Origin: Ulvibacterium sp965228935
GTDB lineage: Bacteria; Bacteroidota; Bacteroidia; Flavobacteriales; Flavobacteriaceae
Length of the DNA: 64,000 nucleotides
Direction: 5' to 3'
Assembly: GCF_965228935.1 (NCBI RefSeq)
Contig: NZ_OZ245846.1
Span: 1,302,001-1,366,000, forward strand
Each line of letters starts with the position of its first letter. Position 1 is the stretch's first letter. The position numbers and the translations under genes were made by a program. Shown here in pieces: positions 1 to 9,163 of this stretch. Below the pieces are notes generated by a model, which had not been told where the DNA came from, made no database searches, and worked only from the letters and a program-made list of their open reading frames with translations.

Positions 1-2
1 AT

Positions 3-896
3 GTTATGTTGTATCTGGATGACATCCAGCATTGCAATACGGAGTTCTTGCAGAAATTCATTTCTTTGGCCGACGGAACAAGAAAGATCGAGGGTATTTA
101 TAACGGGGTAGCTAAAACCTACGATTTACGAGCCAAGAAGTTTTGTGTGATCATGGCCGGAAACCCTTATACCGAAAGCGGGGATAAGTTTCAAATCCCT
201 GATATGTTGGCCAACCGGGCCGATATCTACAACTTAGGCGATATTATCGGCGACACCGCAGATTTGTTCGAACTTAGCTTGATTGAAAACGCGTTGACAT
301 CCAACCCTATCTTACAGCAGCTAAGCAGTAAGTCGTTTGAGGATGTCTACCAATTGATTCATATGGTTGTTAGTAAAACCGAAGACACCTCTTTGCTCAA
401 AGGGAATCATACCCGTCAAGAGATTCAAGACTATTTGGCTGTTTTGGATAAAGTAGTACGCGTAAGAAATACGGTATTACAGGTGAATGGAACTTATATC
501 AAATCAGCAGCCATGGAAGATGCCTATCGAACAGAACCTTCTTTTAAACTACAAGGTTCGTACCGTGACATGAACAAGTTGGTGGCGAAAATTGTTCCTA
601 TCATGAATGGTGACGAATTGGAAACCTTGTTGCTGTCCCATTATGAAAACGAGTCCCAAACGCTGACCAGTGCGGCCGAGGCCAACCTGCTGAAGTATAA
701 AGAGCTCACACAGTCGTTGTCTAAAGAAGAACAGGCACGATGGAAATCCATTAAGGAAACTTTTGTGGAAAAAAACAAAATGAAAGGACTGGGAAATCAA
801 GCTGCAATGTTCCAATTATTGGGGCAGGTATCGGAGTTTAATAAGCACTTGGAAGGGATTCAACAAGCTTTGCAAGAGCAAGTGAAAGGGAAATGA
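3..896 (+). CDS. AAA+ ATPase (MoxR-like), C-terminal part, 5' end outside window
   Basis: The frame is open to the left edge, so the gene begins upstream and only about 298 residues are visible. The visible part starts at a Walker B-like strand (LYLDDIQ) and continues through a sensor-1-like segment (VIMAGNP) and a DMLANRAD segment typical of the end of a MoxR-type AAA+ core. A charged, helical tail of about 200 residues follows and probably forms coiled coil. The Walker A motif lies outside the window, so nucleotide binding cannot be confirmed here. MoxR-type ATPases act as chaperone-like remodelling factors, but the substrate is unknown. It is convergent with the nitrate island and probably unrelated to it. 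The family is fairly sure; the function is not. Confidence 0.75.
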   Translation, partial: VMLYLDDIQHCNTEFLQKFISLADGTRKIEGIYNGVAKTYDLRAKKFCVIMAGNPYTESGDKFQIPDMLANRADIYNLGDIIGDTADLFELSLIENALTSNPILQQLSSKSFEDVYQLIHMVVSKTEDTSLLKGNHTRQEIQDYLAVLDKVVRVRNTVLQVNGTYIKSAAMEDAYRTEPSFKLQGSYRDMNKLVAKIVPIMNGDELETLLLSHYENESQTLTSAAEANLLKYKELTQSLSKEEQARWKSIKETFVEKNKMKGLGNQAAMFQLLGQVSEFNKHLEGIQQALQEQVKGK

Positions 897-1071
897 GCAC
901 GCGGGTATTAAGTTACCTTTTTGGGAAAATCCAACTTTAGTCTGATGATGCTTTCTTCTGTACTTATCTGACAAATCTAATTTAAAGTTTAAACCAATTT
1001 ATTAAGGTTGTCGGATTAAGTCTTAACCATCAAATATTAAAATACCACAACTAAAAGATTTCCTGTTCAAG

Positions 1072-2511
1072 TTATACCTTTTTCAAAGACATAAAGGTCT
1101 TCTGGAAACTTGACTTACCAGATTCACATACCGGACAGACGTAGGTTTCCGGAAGCTTCTCAAATGAAATGCCGGCATGTATTCCATTTTTTTCATCCCC
1201 CAAAGCCTCATCGTAAATGGTAAGACATAGGGTACATTGGAATGCTTGGATTGCAACGGTTTCTTCTTCCAAGACCTCCTTGGACGTTTGCCCACCCTCT
1301 CCCAATTGTCCGAAATATTTTTTGCTAAGTTCCATTAATAGGCCGGGAAGCTCTACTTTGTCCACATCCTGTGCATAGGAAATATAGGTTTGCGTATTGG
1401 GGTCAAAGGCCTCATAGTGCAATACATTGTATGTGGGTCGTATTTTAAAATCCTTTACTATGGTAGGGGACAGGTTTTTTTCAATGATTACCGAAGCGAA
1501 GTGTGAGCGCTTGCCTACATCGTTACTTATCCCAAAGGTTAGGCCGTACGTGCTGATGTCGTTTTCATCAAAATTGCGGACCAAAAACTTTTTCAGTTCA
1601 AAGGCATCGTTATCGCCCACCGGTAAATGCCAGTTCATTTCCAGTTGTGAATGACGCACATTGATTCCGCGTTGCCCAATAAAACGCTCCAGTTCGGATC
1701 GGTGCTGTTGTTTAATGCCTTTTACGACAAAGGATTTCCACGGGGTGATGCATATCTTTCCGATACTGTGGTCCAAACAAAATCCGCAGAAGTCTTTTAG
1801 AAACTGTAGGTCATAGCGATTGTTTCTCCAATACAGCCCCAACCAATATTGGTCAATGCCCATGCGGTTCATCCCCTCATAGTAAGGGAAGGTCAAATAT
1901 GGGATTTCTAAATTCTTTTCCATACTCTTGTTGTTGGTATCTATGGTCTTATTGAGAAGGGCAAACAGGGAATCCAAATCCTCCACTGTATCTAACAGCG
2001 CTTCAATTGTCCTTGAAATCATGACAATATCCCAGCTGTATATCAAAACGGGATAGTATCCAGAAATCCCAACATTGGGAATATCGATGTATAGATACCA
2101 ATAATCTTCCTGCTCCGAAGCGATAAAGTTGAGGTTCCCGCTGAATAGGGGTACCAATCGCTGTCTGGGGTCGGTAATGTTTATTTTTAGTTTGGGCAAG
2201 TAATTAAACGCTTCCAAAATGTACAAGTAGGTAGAACCTTTGAGCCAATAGGTCATCTCAAAAATATCGGCGGAAACATAGGACGAAACAATATTCTGGT
2301 AACTTCTATCATCTATAATATCCGTATTGTACTTCGTGATATTTTCCAGGGAAGTTTCATCATGGGTATTTAATGGAAACAAAAGATCTTGCCGGGAACC
2401 GAAATACACCTCGTTTAGGCCTGCAGCCTCTAACATGGCAATACTGTCCTTCAATTCCCCAGGGGAGGTGACCCCTCCTTTAATCAATATGCGGTGTAGA
2501 TCGTCGTTCAT
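1072..2511 (-). CDS. Rubredoxin-tailed protein with NiR/SiR-like half-domains
   Basis: 479 residues. The C-terminal 60 residues form a rubredoxin-type iron site: CTLC and, about 35 residues later, CPVC. The N-terminus (KGGVTSPGELKDSIAMLEAA, then SRQDLLFP) and a middle segment (LQFLKDFCGFCLDHSIGKIC, then TPWKSFVVKGI) resemble the two ferredoxin-like half-domains of nitrite/sulfite reductases. The C-x5-C plus C-x3-C ligands of the siroheme/[4Fe-4S] site are absent, so it is probably not a reductase itself. It starts 10 bp after the stop of the nitrate reductase on the same strand, which implies one operon. An electron-transfer or accessory role in nitrate or nitrite reduction is inferred from the rubredoxin site and the context. 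The rubredoxin call is firm; the half-domain reading rests on pattern only. Confidence 0.8.
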   Translation of the reverse strand: MNDDLHRILIKGGVTSPGELKDSIAMLEAAGLNEVYFGSRQDLLFPLNTHDETSLENITKYNTDIIDDRSYQNIVSSYVSADIFEMTYWLKGSTYLYILEAFNYLPKLKINITDPRQRLVPLFSGNLNFIASEQEDYWYLYIDIPNVGISGYYPVLIYSWDIVMISRTIEALLDTVEDLDSLFALLNKTIDTNNKSMEKNLEIPYLTFPYYEGMNRMGIDQYWLGLYWRNNRYDLQFLKDFCGFCLDHSIGKICITPWKSFVVKGIKQQHRSELERFIGQRGINVRHSQLEMNWHLPVGDNDAFELKKFLVRNFDENDISTYGLTFGISNDVGKRSHFASVIIEKNLSPTIVKDFKIRPTYNVLHYEAFDPNTQTYISYAQDVDKVELPGLLMELSKKYFGQLGEGGQTSKEVLEEETVAIQAFQCTLCLTIYDEALGDEKNGIHAGISFEKLPETYVCPVCESGKSSFQKTFMSLKKV

Positions 2512-2521
2512 GCCTCAATAT

Positions 2522-5500
2522 TTATGACAATGCAGCTTTGAATTCAACATCTATAAGTGCTTTTACTTCGGGCTTGCAACTACCACAGCCCAGGCCTGCC
2601 CCGGTTTCGGAACATAATTTTGAGAAATCGGAGCACCCGTTGCGGAGTGCCTCTTGAATGTTCCCTTCACCTACTTGGGCACAGGAGCAGACCAGCTTGC
2701 CTTTTAAAGGTTGGGTGTTTGGGGCTCCTCGTAAAAGTTCGTTGCGCTTTTCGGATAGTTCAATTTCTTCCTCTATCATTCTTTTGAACTCGGCAAACTC
2801 GTTCTTGTCTCCCATTAAAATGGTTCCCTTAAGGGTGTCGTTTTTAACGATGCATTTTTTGTAGAAACGCTTTCGCACATCCATTAGAATGATCTCCTCA
2901 TAGGAACTATCATGGGCTGGTGCATTGACCATACCAATGCTACAAAGATCCAAATCCTCAAATTTCAGGATGTTCATCGACACGGATCCGGAATAGATGC
3001 TGGACAAATCGCCTAAAATGAAATTGGCCGCGATATCGGCTTGTTGCTCAGCGGCCGAAGTAATGCCGAAAAGGGAATTTTCAAATTCCGCTATCTCCCC
3101 CAAGGCAAAGATATCTGGACGGCTCGTCTGCAAATACGAATTCACCAATACCCCTCTTCGCGTTTCCAAATCAGCTTGCTTGGCCAATTCTATATTGGGA
3201 CGGGTGCCAATGGCATATACAATGGCATTGCAGCTTATGGTACGTCCGGTTTTTAGGCTTACCAACAGGGAATGTTTGCGCTGGGCATCCTCAAAAACAG
3301 TACTTACCTCATTGTCGAAATAGAGATGAATACCACGTTCTGCCACGTCTTCGGCAAGCAGGCGGCTGGCCACGGGATCTAGCTGACGTTCCATTAGACG
3401 GGGTGCCCGTTGGATTATACTAATGTTGATATCGATCTTTTTGAGTGAGGCGGCAAGCTCCAACCCCAAAAGCCCTCCGCCTACAATGACCACATGTTGT
3501 TCCGTGGGAGGAAGCCCGGTCTCGTATAGGTAGCGTTTTAAGTTGTCCGCATCACTACGTTCCCGCATGGTGAATCTTCCTGGCAGGCCCATTCGCACTT
3601 CATTGGGGACAAAGGCCCTACTACCTGTAGCCATCACCAAAAGGTCATATCCATGTTGGTTGCCATGGTCATCCACTACGTATTTCTTTTGGGCATTGAC
3701 TTCTGTAATTCCGTTGCCTGGATAAAGATCTACACCCAGCTTTTCCAGCTCTCCTTGTTTCAGCTTTTGCAGGGCTTCCCAGGGCAACTCTTCATTTACA
3801 TATTCAGGAAGCAATACCCTATTGTAAAATGGGTAGGGCTCTTTGGAAAAGACATGTAGTTCATCCGTTTCATTTTTTTCGCGATATGAACGTATAAAGC
3901 GGTATGCCGCCGCTCCAGCTCCGATAACAACAATTTTTTGTTTCGGTTTTATATATTTTTCCACCCGGACGGCGCAATATTTGAAATCGGGTTCCTTGGA
4001 AATCGGGTCTACCAAATCGTTGGTCAAATTATTGGCCCGGCTAAAATCGTTATTTAGCACTTTTCCCCAATGCATGGGAAGGAAGACCACCTTTTCGCGG
4101 ATATTGAAATTGATTTTCACCTTTACGCGCACACTGCCTCTACGACTTTTTACAATTGCCATATCACCTTCTTGTAGCCCCAAAAGAAAGGCATCCACTG
4201 TGTTCATTTCCAGAAAGGGGGTCGGTATGTGCGTCAGCAGGCGTTTTACCTTACCCGTTTTGGTTCGGGTATGCCATTGGTCCCGAACCCTTCCCGTATT
4301 CAATATCAATGGGTATTCACTATCGGTTTGCTCGGATTGGTTATACAGTTTTTTGGGAGCATTGAAATGTGCCCTGCCATCCGCGGTATGGTAGCGTTGG
4401 TCCTGAAACAATCTAGGAGTGCCCTTGTGGGCTTTATGGGGAACGGGCCATTGAAAGCTACCTTCTCGTTTAAGGCGGTCGTACGATAATCCGGATATAT
4501 CGATATTGGTACCTTTGGTCATTAGGCAATATTCGTCGTATACCTCGCTGGCGCTGGTATAATCAAAACCATGATAGCCCATTTCTTGGGCAAATCGCCA
4601 TAGGATTTCGGCATCGGGCAAGGCTTCCCCTGGCGCATCAACGACCTTGGGCAGGTAACTGATACGACGTTCGGAATTGGTCATTGTACCTTCTTTCTCC
4701 AGCCATCCGGCTGCCGGCAACAATAAATCGGCATATTTGGTAGTCTCGGAATTATGTGAGATGTCCTGAACAATGACAAAATTGGCTTTTTTCAGGGCAG
4801 CCTCGACTTTATGGGCGTTGGGCATACTCACTACCGGATTGGTACAGATGATCCAAATGGCTTTGAGCGTACCTTTTTCAAGTGCATCGAACATTTCGGT
4901 CGCGGTTAGACCGGCTTCTTTTTTAATGGGCTTTCCGCCCCAAAACTCTTCTACTTCCTTGCGGTGTTTTTCATTGGCCAAATTACGATGGGCCGCTAAT
5001 AGGCTGGCCATACCCCCCACTTCGCGACCACCCATGGCATTGGGTTGCCCCGTAAGCGAAAAAGGACCGGAACCGGGTTTGCCAATATGCCCGGTCAAGA
5101 GGGATAGGTTCAGCAATGATACGTTCTTATCGACCCCGATAACGCTCTGGTTGAGCCCCATCGTCCACATGCTGATAAATCCTTTAGCGTTGCCGATGGC
5201 CCTAGCGGCTTTTCGGATATCGTCTATAGGAATACCGCATTTTTTGGCTGCCTCATGAAGCGTTAGTTCAAATGCACTTTGCTTACAGGCCTCAAAGTTT
5301 GAAGTGTGTTTTTTGATAAATGTCAAGTCGATTTTTTTCTTCTCGATTAACCAACGGGCTATGGCATTGAACAGGATTACATCGGTACCGGGCAGTAGTT
5401 GTAAATGGATGTCCGCCAATGCACAGGTCTGGGTTTTTCTGGGGTCTACTACAATTATTTTGATATTGGGGTTTTCTTCCTTGTGCCTTTCCAACCTACG

Positions 5501-6055
5501 GAACAAAATAGGGTGGCACCATGCGGGGTTTGCCCCTGCAATCAAAAAGCAATCGGCCAGTTCAATGTCCGCGTAGGAAATAGGTACAGCGTCTTCACCC
5601 ACGGTTTTTTTATATCCCATTACGGCAGAGCTCATACACAAGCGCGAATTCGTATCAATATTGTTGGTGCCTATAAAGCCTTTGGTCAATTTGTTGGCCA
5701 GATAGTATTCTTCGGTAAGACATTGACCCGAAACATAAAATCCCACACTGTCGGGGCCGTGTTTTTCAATGATGCTTCCAAACACGGCGGCCGCCCTTTT
5801 TAGGGCAGTATCCCATGTTACACGTTCCAGGGAATGGTTACGGCTCCACCGCATTTCGGGATAGCGTATGCGGTCGCCGGTATCTTGGACTACGTAGTTT
5901 AGGTTCTTTCCCTTGGAACAGAGCATCCCCTTGTTTACCGGGTAGTTCTCGTTACCCTCAACGGAAAGTACCCCCTTGGTATCCTTGGTAACGGTTATTC
6001 CGCAGCCTACCCCACAATAGGAGCATATGGTGTTATGACTTTCTTTTTTCTGCAT
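2522..6055 (-). CDS. nasA: Assimilatory nitrate reductase fused to an NAD(P)H/FAD module and a [2Fe-2S] BFD domain
   Basis: 1177 residues in three modules. Residues 8-700 form a molybdopterin oxidoreductase of the Nap/Nas type. It has four cysteines for a [4Fe-4S] cluster (C11, C14, C18, C46) and the likely molybdenum ligand C140 in SRLCMSSAV. Residues 705-1110 form an FAD/NAD(P)H pyridine-nucleotide oxidoreductase like the front of NirB, with dinucleotide folds at IGAGAAA (711) and VGGGLLG (858). Residues 1120-1165 form a bacterioferredoxin-associated-ferredoxin-type domain (C1123, C1125, C1157, C1160). It should reduce nitrate to nitrite in the cytoplasm with NAD(P)H, passing electrons FAD to Fe-S to Mo-bisMGD within one chain. 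There is no Tat signal, which fits an assimilatory enzyme. In Klebsiella the flavoprotein is a separate subunit. A paired TACGTA element lies 46 bp upstream of the start. Confidence 0.93.
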   Translation of the reverse strand: MQKKESHNTICSYCGVGCGITVTKDTKGVLSVEGNENYPVNKGMLCSKGKNLNYVVQDTGDRIRYPEMRWSRNHSLERVTWDTALKRAAAVFGSIIEKHGPDSVGFYVSGQCLTEEYYLANKLTKGFIGTNNIDTNSRLCMSSAVMGYKKTVGEDAVPISYADIELADCFLIAGANPAWCHPILFRRLERHKEENPNIKIIVVDPRKTQTCALADIHLQLLPGTDVILFNAIARWLIEKKKIDLTFIKKHTSNFEACKQSAFELTLHEAAKKCGIPIDDIRKAARAIGNAKGFISMWTMGLNQSVIGVDKNVSLLNLSLLTGHIGKPGSGPFSLTGQPNAMGGREVGGMASLLAAHRNLANEKHRKEVEEFWGGKPIKKEAGLTATEMFDALEKGTLKAIWIICTNPVVSMPNAHKVEAALKKANFVIVQDISHNSETTKYADLLLPAAGWLEKEGTMTNSERRISYLPKVVDAPGEALPDAEILWRFAQEMGYHGFDYTSASEVYDEYCLMTKGTNIDISGLSYDRLKREGSFQWPVPHKAHKGTPRLFQDQRYHTADGRAHFNAPKKLYNQSEQTDSEYPLILNTGRVRDQWHTRTKTGKVKRLLTHIPTPFLEMNTVDAFLLGLQEGDMAIVKSRRGSVRVKVKINFNIREKVVFLPMHWGKVLNNDFSRANNLTNDLVDPISKEPDFKYCAVRVEKYIKPKQKIVVIGAGAAAYRFIRSYREKNETDELHVFSKEPYPFYNRVLLPEYVNEELPWEALQKLKQGELEKLGVDLYPGNGITEVNAQKKYVVDDHGNQHGYDLLVMATGSRAFVPNEVRMGLPGRFTMRERSDADNLKRYLYETGLPPTEQHVVIVGGGLLGLELAASLKKIDINISIIQRAPRLMERQLDPVASRLLAEDVAERGIHLYFDNEVSTVFEDAQRKHSLLVSLKTGRTISCNAIVYAIGTRPNIELAKQADLETRRGVLVNSYLQTSRPDIFALGEIAEFENSLFGITSAAEQQADIAANFILGDLSSIYSGSVSMNILKFEDLDLCSIGMVNAPAHDSSYEEIILMDVRKRFYKKCIVKNDTLKGTILMGDKNEFAEFKRMIEEEIELSEKRNELLRGAPNTQPLKGKLVCSCAQVGEGNIQEALRNGCSDFSKLCSETGAGLGCGSCKPEVKALIDVEFKAALS

Positions 6056-6100
6056 TCGATAGGAAAAAAAGCTCCCTTTTAAATGAGAAAATTAGAAATT

Positions 6101-6120
6101 TACGTAGTAATACGTAGTAA
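6101..6120. promoter_or_regulatory. Paired TACGTA element upstream of nasA
   Basis: The 10-mer TACGTAGTAA occurs twice in tandem here, which places two TACGTA palindromes exactly 10 bp apart. The same spacing is found upstream of nrtA and nirB. It lies 46-65 bp upstream of the nitrate reductase start, in the 131-bp gap after the response-regulator gene. Binding by the island's NarL-type regulator is inferred, not shown. Confidence 0.55.
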
Positions 6121-6186
6121 GAATATAGTAAAAGTATGGGCTTAAACCGAAGGATTCGTAATAATTCGCCCTTAATTTTGATAGGT

Positions 6187-6879
6187 TCAAACTTGCACCA
6201 ATCGATGCTTTCTCGCTTTTTTGGAAAGATCCATCAAATTTTTCACCTGCATTTTTTTCATGAGGTTAAACCTATGGGTTTCTATGGTGCGCTTACTGTT
6301 CTGGAGTTTTTCGGAAATCTCTTTGTTGGTAAATCCGGCAAGAACCAATTCCAGTACCTGTAGCTCTTTGTTGGTAAGATCAAAAGGGATGTCCTTATCC
6401 TTTTTTGAAAGCTGAGGTGTTACTTGATTTTTTGGGCTGATTATATTGTTGACCAATACATTTGAAATATCCCCACTGAAGTATTTTCCACCATCCTGAA
6501 CGGCATGGATGGCCTTTAAGAATTCGTTTTTGTCCGTGTCCTTTAGAAGATATCCCGAAGCGCCCGCTTGAACGGACTTTAGAATATATTCCTCAGAATC
6601 ATGCATGGATAGAATAATACATTTGGTTTCGGCCGCCTGGGATTTATTTAACCGCTCTACCGTTTCAATTCCACCAAGTTCGGGCATCCGAATGTCAATG
6701 ATTAAAATATCCGGAGTCTTTTCGCTTACCATTTCCAAGGCCTCATAGCCGTTGGATACCTCTCCTACGACCTCCATATCCGATTCTTCTTCCAATAACG
6801 CCCTGATACCATCTCGGACCAAGGCATGGTCATCTGCAAGAATAATTTTGATCGTATTGCCTTGGTCAGGTTCGGACAT
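6187..6879 (-). CDS. NarL/FixJ-family response regulator
   Basis: 230 residues. The N-terminal receiver domain has the acidic pair D16/D17, phospho-acceptor D62 in IIDIRMPELGG, and the conserved lysine in GYLLKD. A C-terminal LuxR-type helix-turn-helix follows (TNKELQVLELVLAGFTNKEI, then SKRTIETHRFNLMKKM). It is predicted to be a cytoplasmic DNA-binding regulator controlled by phosphorylation. It sits between the porin and the nitrate reductase genes on the same strand. No kinase is adjacent; the likely partner is the NarX-like kinase at 16812-18656 at the other end of the island. Control of nitrate genes is inferred from that pairing and from the context. Confidence 0.9.
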   Translation of the reverse strand: MSEPDQGNTIKIILADDHALVRDGIRALLEEESDMEVVGEVSNGYEALEMVSEKTPDILIIDIRMPELGGIETVERLNKSQAAETKCIILSMHDSEEYILKSVQAGASGYLLKDTDKNEFLKAIHAVQDGGKYFSGDISNVLVNNIISPKNQVTPQLSKKDKDIPFDLTNKELQVLELVLAGFTNKEISEKLQNSKRTIETHRFNLMKKMQVKNLMDLSKKARKHRLVQV

Positions 6880-6978
6880 AGTACAAAAATAACGGATTTT
6901 GTTCAGGTTTTACAAAACACAAAGGATCACCCCGACAGTTTAGTCGACATGACCCTTGCGAAGCAAAGCTTTTTAGTA

Positions 6979-8295
6979 TTATTTATCCGATTTTGCCGTT
7001 GTGAAGAGGGTGGGTTTTATAATGATCATGGCCCAAGCCCAGTTTTGTGAACCTTTGAAATCCACAGGTTCCGTAGCACCCAAACGGGCGATTTCCAATT
7101 CTTCCAATCCATCTGCGGCAAATAATTGGGAATACCCTATTTGAAGTGCAAAATCCTTGAATTTTTGGGTCAATACCAGATCCAGTTCGGTACCAAGGCC
7201 GCTTTCCCCACTCGGGGTATCTTCCATGCCCTGAAAACTCATCAACTTTGAAAAAAGCGTTGTTTTTTCACCTAACTTAAAGGTTGCACTGGCATGGATA
7301 TCCAAGAGACCAACGTTGTTGATCCAGTTACCGACGTAAAAATGATCCATAAATCCATTGAACTTATGGTTGGTGCCAAAATGAGGTAAGAATGCTTCCG
7401 TACCCCCGGTAGATGGATCATCCCCACTAATGGCTTCGATACCAAGCCCTAATTTGGTTTTTGGACTTACGCTATAAGATGCTTCCAACCCTAATAGATA
7501 GGCTCCATCGATATCAATCCCTGTAACAAATTCCCCGGTCTGTAGGAATGCGTTTCCCTCTAAACCAAACTTTCCTTTTTTGTAAGTCAAGTGGGTGCCC
7601 GCCGTAAACGTATTTCTTATGTCGCTAGCGTCACCTGTTTCCGTATCGATTTGTTGGAACCCTAAATTGGCCAGGACTAGACTAGCACTAAACGCCTTGA
7701 ATTCTTTCTTGGCATAAAGATGCTGCATGGTCTTGTATTGAAAAGGGTTGGCCGAATTGAACTCGGTCCCGGAATTTTTGAAACCGAACAATGGTCCACC
7801 AAGGTTATCCAAATCTTGATTGAATGCCAAACCTACATCCAGCATAAAGCCTTCCTGACGAAACTTGATCATCGCTAAATCATGGTATCGTCCTTGCTGC
7901 GCCCAGTCCAATCCGCCAAAATAACGCTGATCATCATAGGACAGTACCTGGCGGCCCAATTTTGTTGACCACCCGCCACCAAATTGCAATTCGCCCCACG
8001 CTTCAAATAGAGAAAAGGAGTTGTTCCCATCCACAGGAACAAGCTGTGGGTTTTCACCCCAAATTTGAACATCTTGGACATTAAGATATATCTGATATGT
8101 TTCGGTTTTAAAACCTACTCCGATCCTTGCTCTGGTATTTGTTACAAAGCCGGCGTCGACTCCTTCCCGCTGTAGGAACTGAAAACCGTTTCTGTACTCG
8201 GTTCTTGGCCTAAATTGCGCATCCAGACTAAACTGTGCAGATATAGACTGAACCGATAGGATAACTAGGATAAATAAACTATAACCTCTTTTCAT
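6979..8295 (-). CDS. Outer-membrane beta-barrel porin, alginate-export-like family
   Basis: 438 residues with a signal peptide (about residues 1-20, ending SISAQ) and alternating beta-strand patterns rich in aromatic and glycine residues throughout. The N-terminal segment (FRPRTEYRNG, then TRARIGVGFKTE, then QDVQIWGE) matches the 'alginate export' porin family common in Bacteroidota. That family name does not prove alginate transport. Lying between the nitrate ABC importer and the nitrate-responsive regulator, it most likely admits nitrate, nitrite or another small anion across the outer membrane. Its start codon is 29 bp past the stop of the ABC ATPase gene, consistent with read-through from the nrt genes. 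A lone TACGTA lies 3 bp before the start codon. Confidence 0.8.
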   Translation of the reverse strand: MKRGYSLFILVILSVQSISAQFSLDAQFRPRTEYRNGFQFLQREGVDAGFVTNTRARIGVGFKTETYQIYLNVQDVQIWGENPQLVPVDGNNSFSLFEAWGELQFGGGWSTKLGRQVLSYDDQRYFGGLDWAQQGRYHDLAMIKFRQEGFMLDVGLAFNQDLDNLGGPLFGFKNSGTEFNSANPFQYKTMQHLYAKKEFKAFSASLVLANLGFQQIDTETGDASDIRNTFTAGTHLTYKKGKFGLEGNAFLQTGEFVTGIDIDGAYLLGLEASYSVSPKTKLGLGIEAISGDDPSTGGTEAFLPHFGTNHKFNGFMDHFYVGNWINNVGLLDIHASATFKLGEKTTLFSKLMSFQGMEDTPSGESGLGTELDLVLTQKFKDFALQIGYSQLFAADGLEELEIARLGATEPVDFKGSQNWAWAMIIIKPTLFTTAKSDK

Positions 8296-8324
8296 AATAC
8301 GTAGTTTTAGGTGGTTATTCTTTT

Positions 8325-9158
8325 TTAATGTTCCAAAAAGTCAATTAGGTGTTTCCGGTATTTGTAGTAATCGTCATGCTCCAATACCGCTTTTCTAGTT
8401 CGCGGACGTTCAAAGTTTATGGTAAGGACGTCCCCAATTTTGGCACGTGGGCCACTGGTCATCATAACCACCCGATCCGCTAGGAAGATGGCCTCGTCCA
8501 CATCGTGTGTGATCATGACCGCCGTAATCTTTTCCTTGTTCCAGATTTCGATGAGGATATCCTGTAGCTCACCACGCGTTAGTGAATCGAGCATCCCAAA
8601 TGGCTCGTCAAGCAGTAATACCTTGGGCTTGATGGCAAAGGCCCGTGCAATGCCCACACGCTGCTGCATTCCTTGTGAGAGCTCGTTGGCTTTTTTGTCA
8701 AAAGCGTTCCCAAGTCCTACTTTATGCAGGTAGTATTTGGCAATGTCCTTACGCTGTGCTTTTGTGGCATGTGGGAATACGCGATTTACACCCAGCAATA
8801 CATTTTGTAGTGCGGTCATCCAGGGCATCAAACTGGGCGACTGAAAAATGACCCCGCGATCGGGCCCGGGCCCCTTAATGGCATTGCCCAGTACGGCGAT
8901 ATTTCCTTCAGAGATGGGATTGAGCCCCGCTATCATGGATAACATGGTTGTTTTGCCGCATCCGGAATGACCGATAATTGTCACAAACTCTTCCTTTAGG
9001 ATCTGAAGGTTGAGATGTTCCAGTACCACATAGTCACCTTTTGGGGTGGGATACACTTTTTTTAGGTCGCGCAAATCGAGCATCACCTTATCCGAAGGAA
9101 ATGAAATACCATTTTCGTGCGTTTCTTTTGCCGTAATCTCCTTAACTACCATAACCAT
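8325..9158 (-). CDS. nrtD: Nitrate ABC importer ATP-binding protein (NrtD-like)
   Basis: 277 residues. Walker A is GHSGCGKTT (63-71), the Q-loop lies in IFQSPSLMPW, and the ABC signature is LSQGMQQRVGIARA with glutamine in place of the first glycine of LSGG. Walker B is VLLLDEPFGMLD and the H-loop is ITHDVDEA. The sequence fits the nitrate/sulfonate/bicarbonate importer ATPase class. It is the second of two ATPases in this operon, so the transporter is probably powered by a heterodimer. It lies 5 bp after its partner gene. It lacks the extra substrate-binding-like domain carried by cyanobacterial NrtC. The start is uncertain by a few codons (MVMVV). Confidence 0.88.
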   Translation of the reverse strand: MVMVVKEITAKETHENGISFPSDKVMLDLRDLKKVYPTPKGDYVVLEHLNLQILKEEFVTIIGHSGCGKTTMLSMIAGLNPISEGNIAVLGNAIKGPGPDRGVIFQSPSLMPWMTALQNVLLGVNRVFPHATKAQRKDIAKYYLHKVGLGNAFDKKANELSQGMQQRVGIARAFAIKPKVLLLDEPFGMLDSLTRGELQDILIEIWNKEKITAVMITHDVDEAIFLADRVVMMTSGPRAKIGDVLTINFERPRTRKAVLEHDDYYKYRKHLIDFLEH

Positions 9159-9163
9159 TGTTT

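Noticed and set aside
8298..8303. Lone TACGTA near the porin start as an operator
   Set aside because: Single TACGTA copies also occur inside coding sequence (e.g. in nasA), so one copy 3 bp from the start codon is weak evidence.
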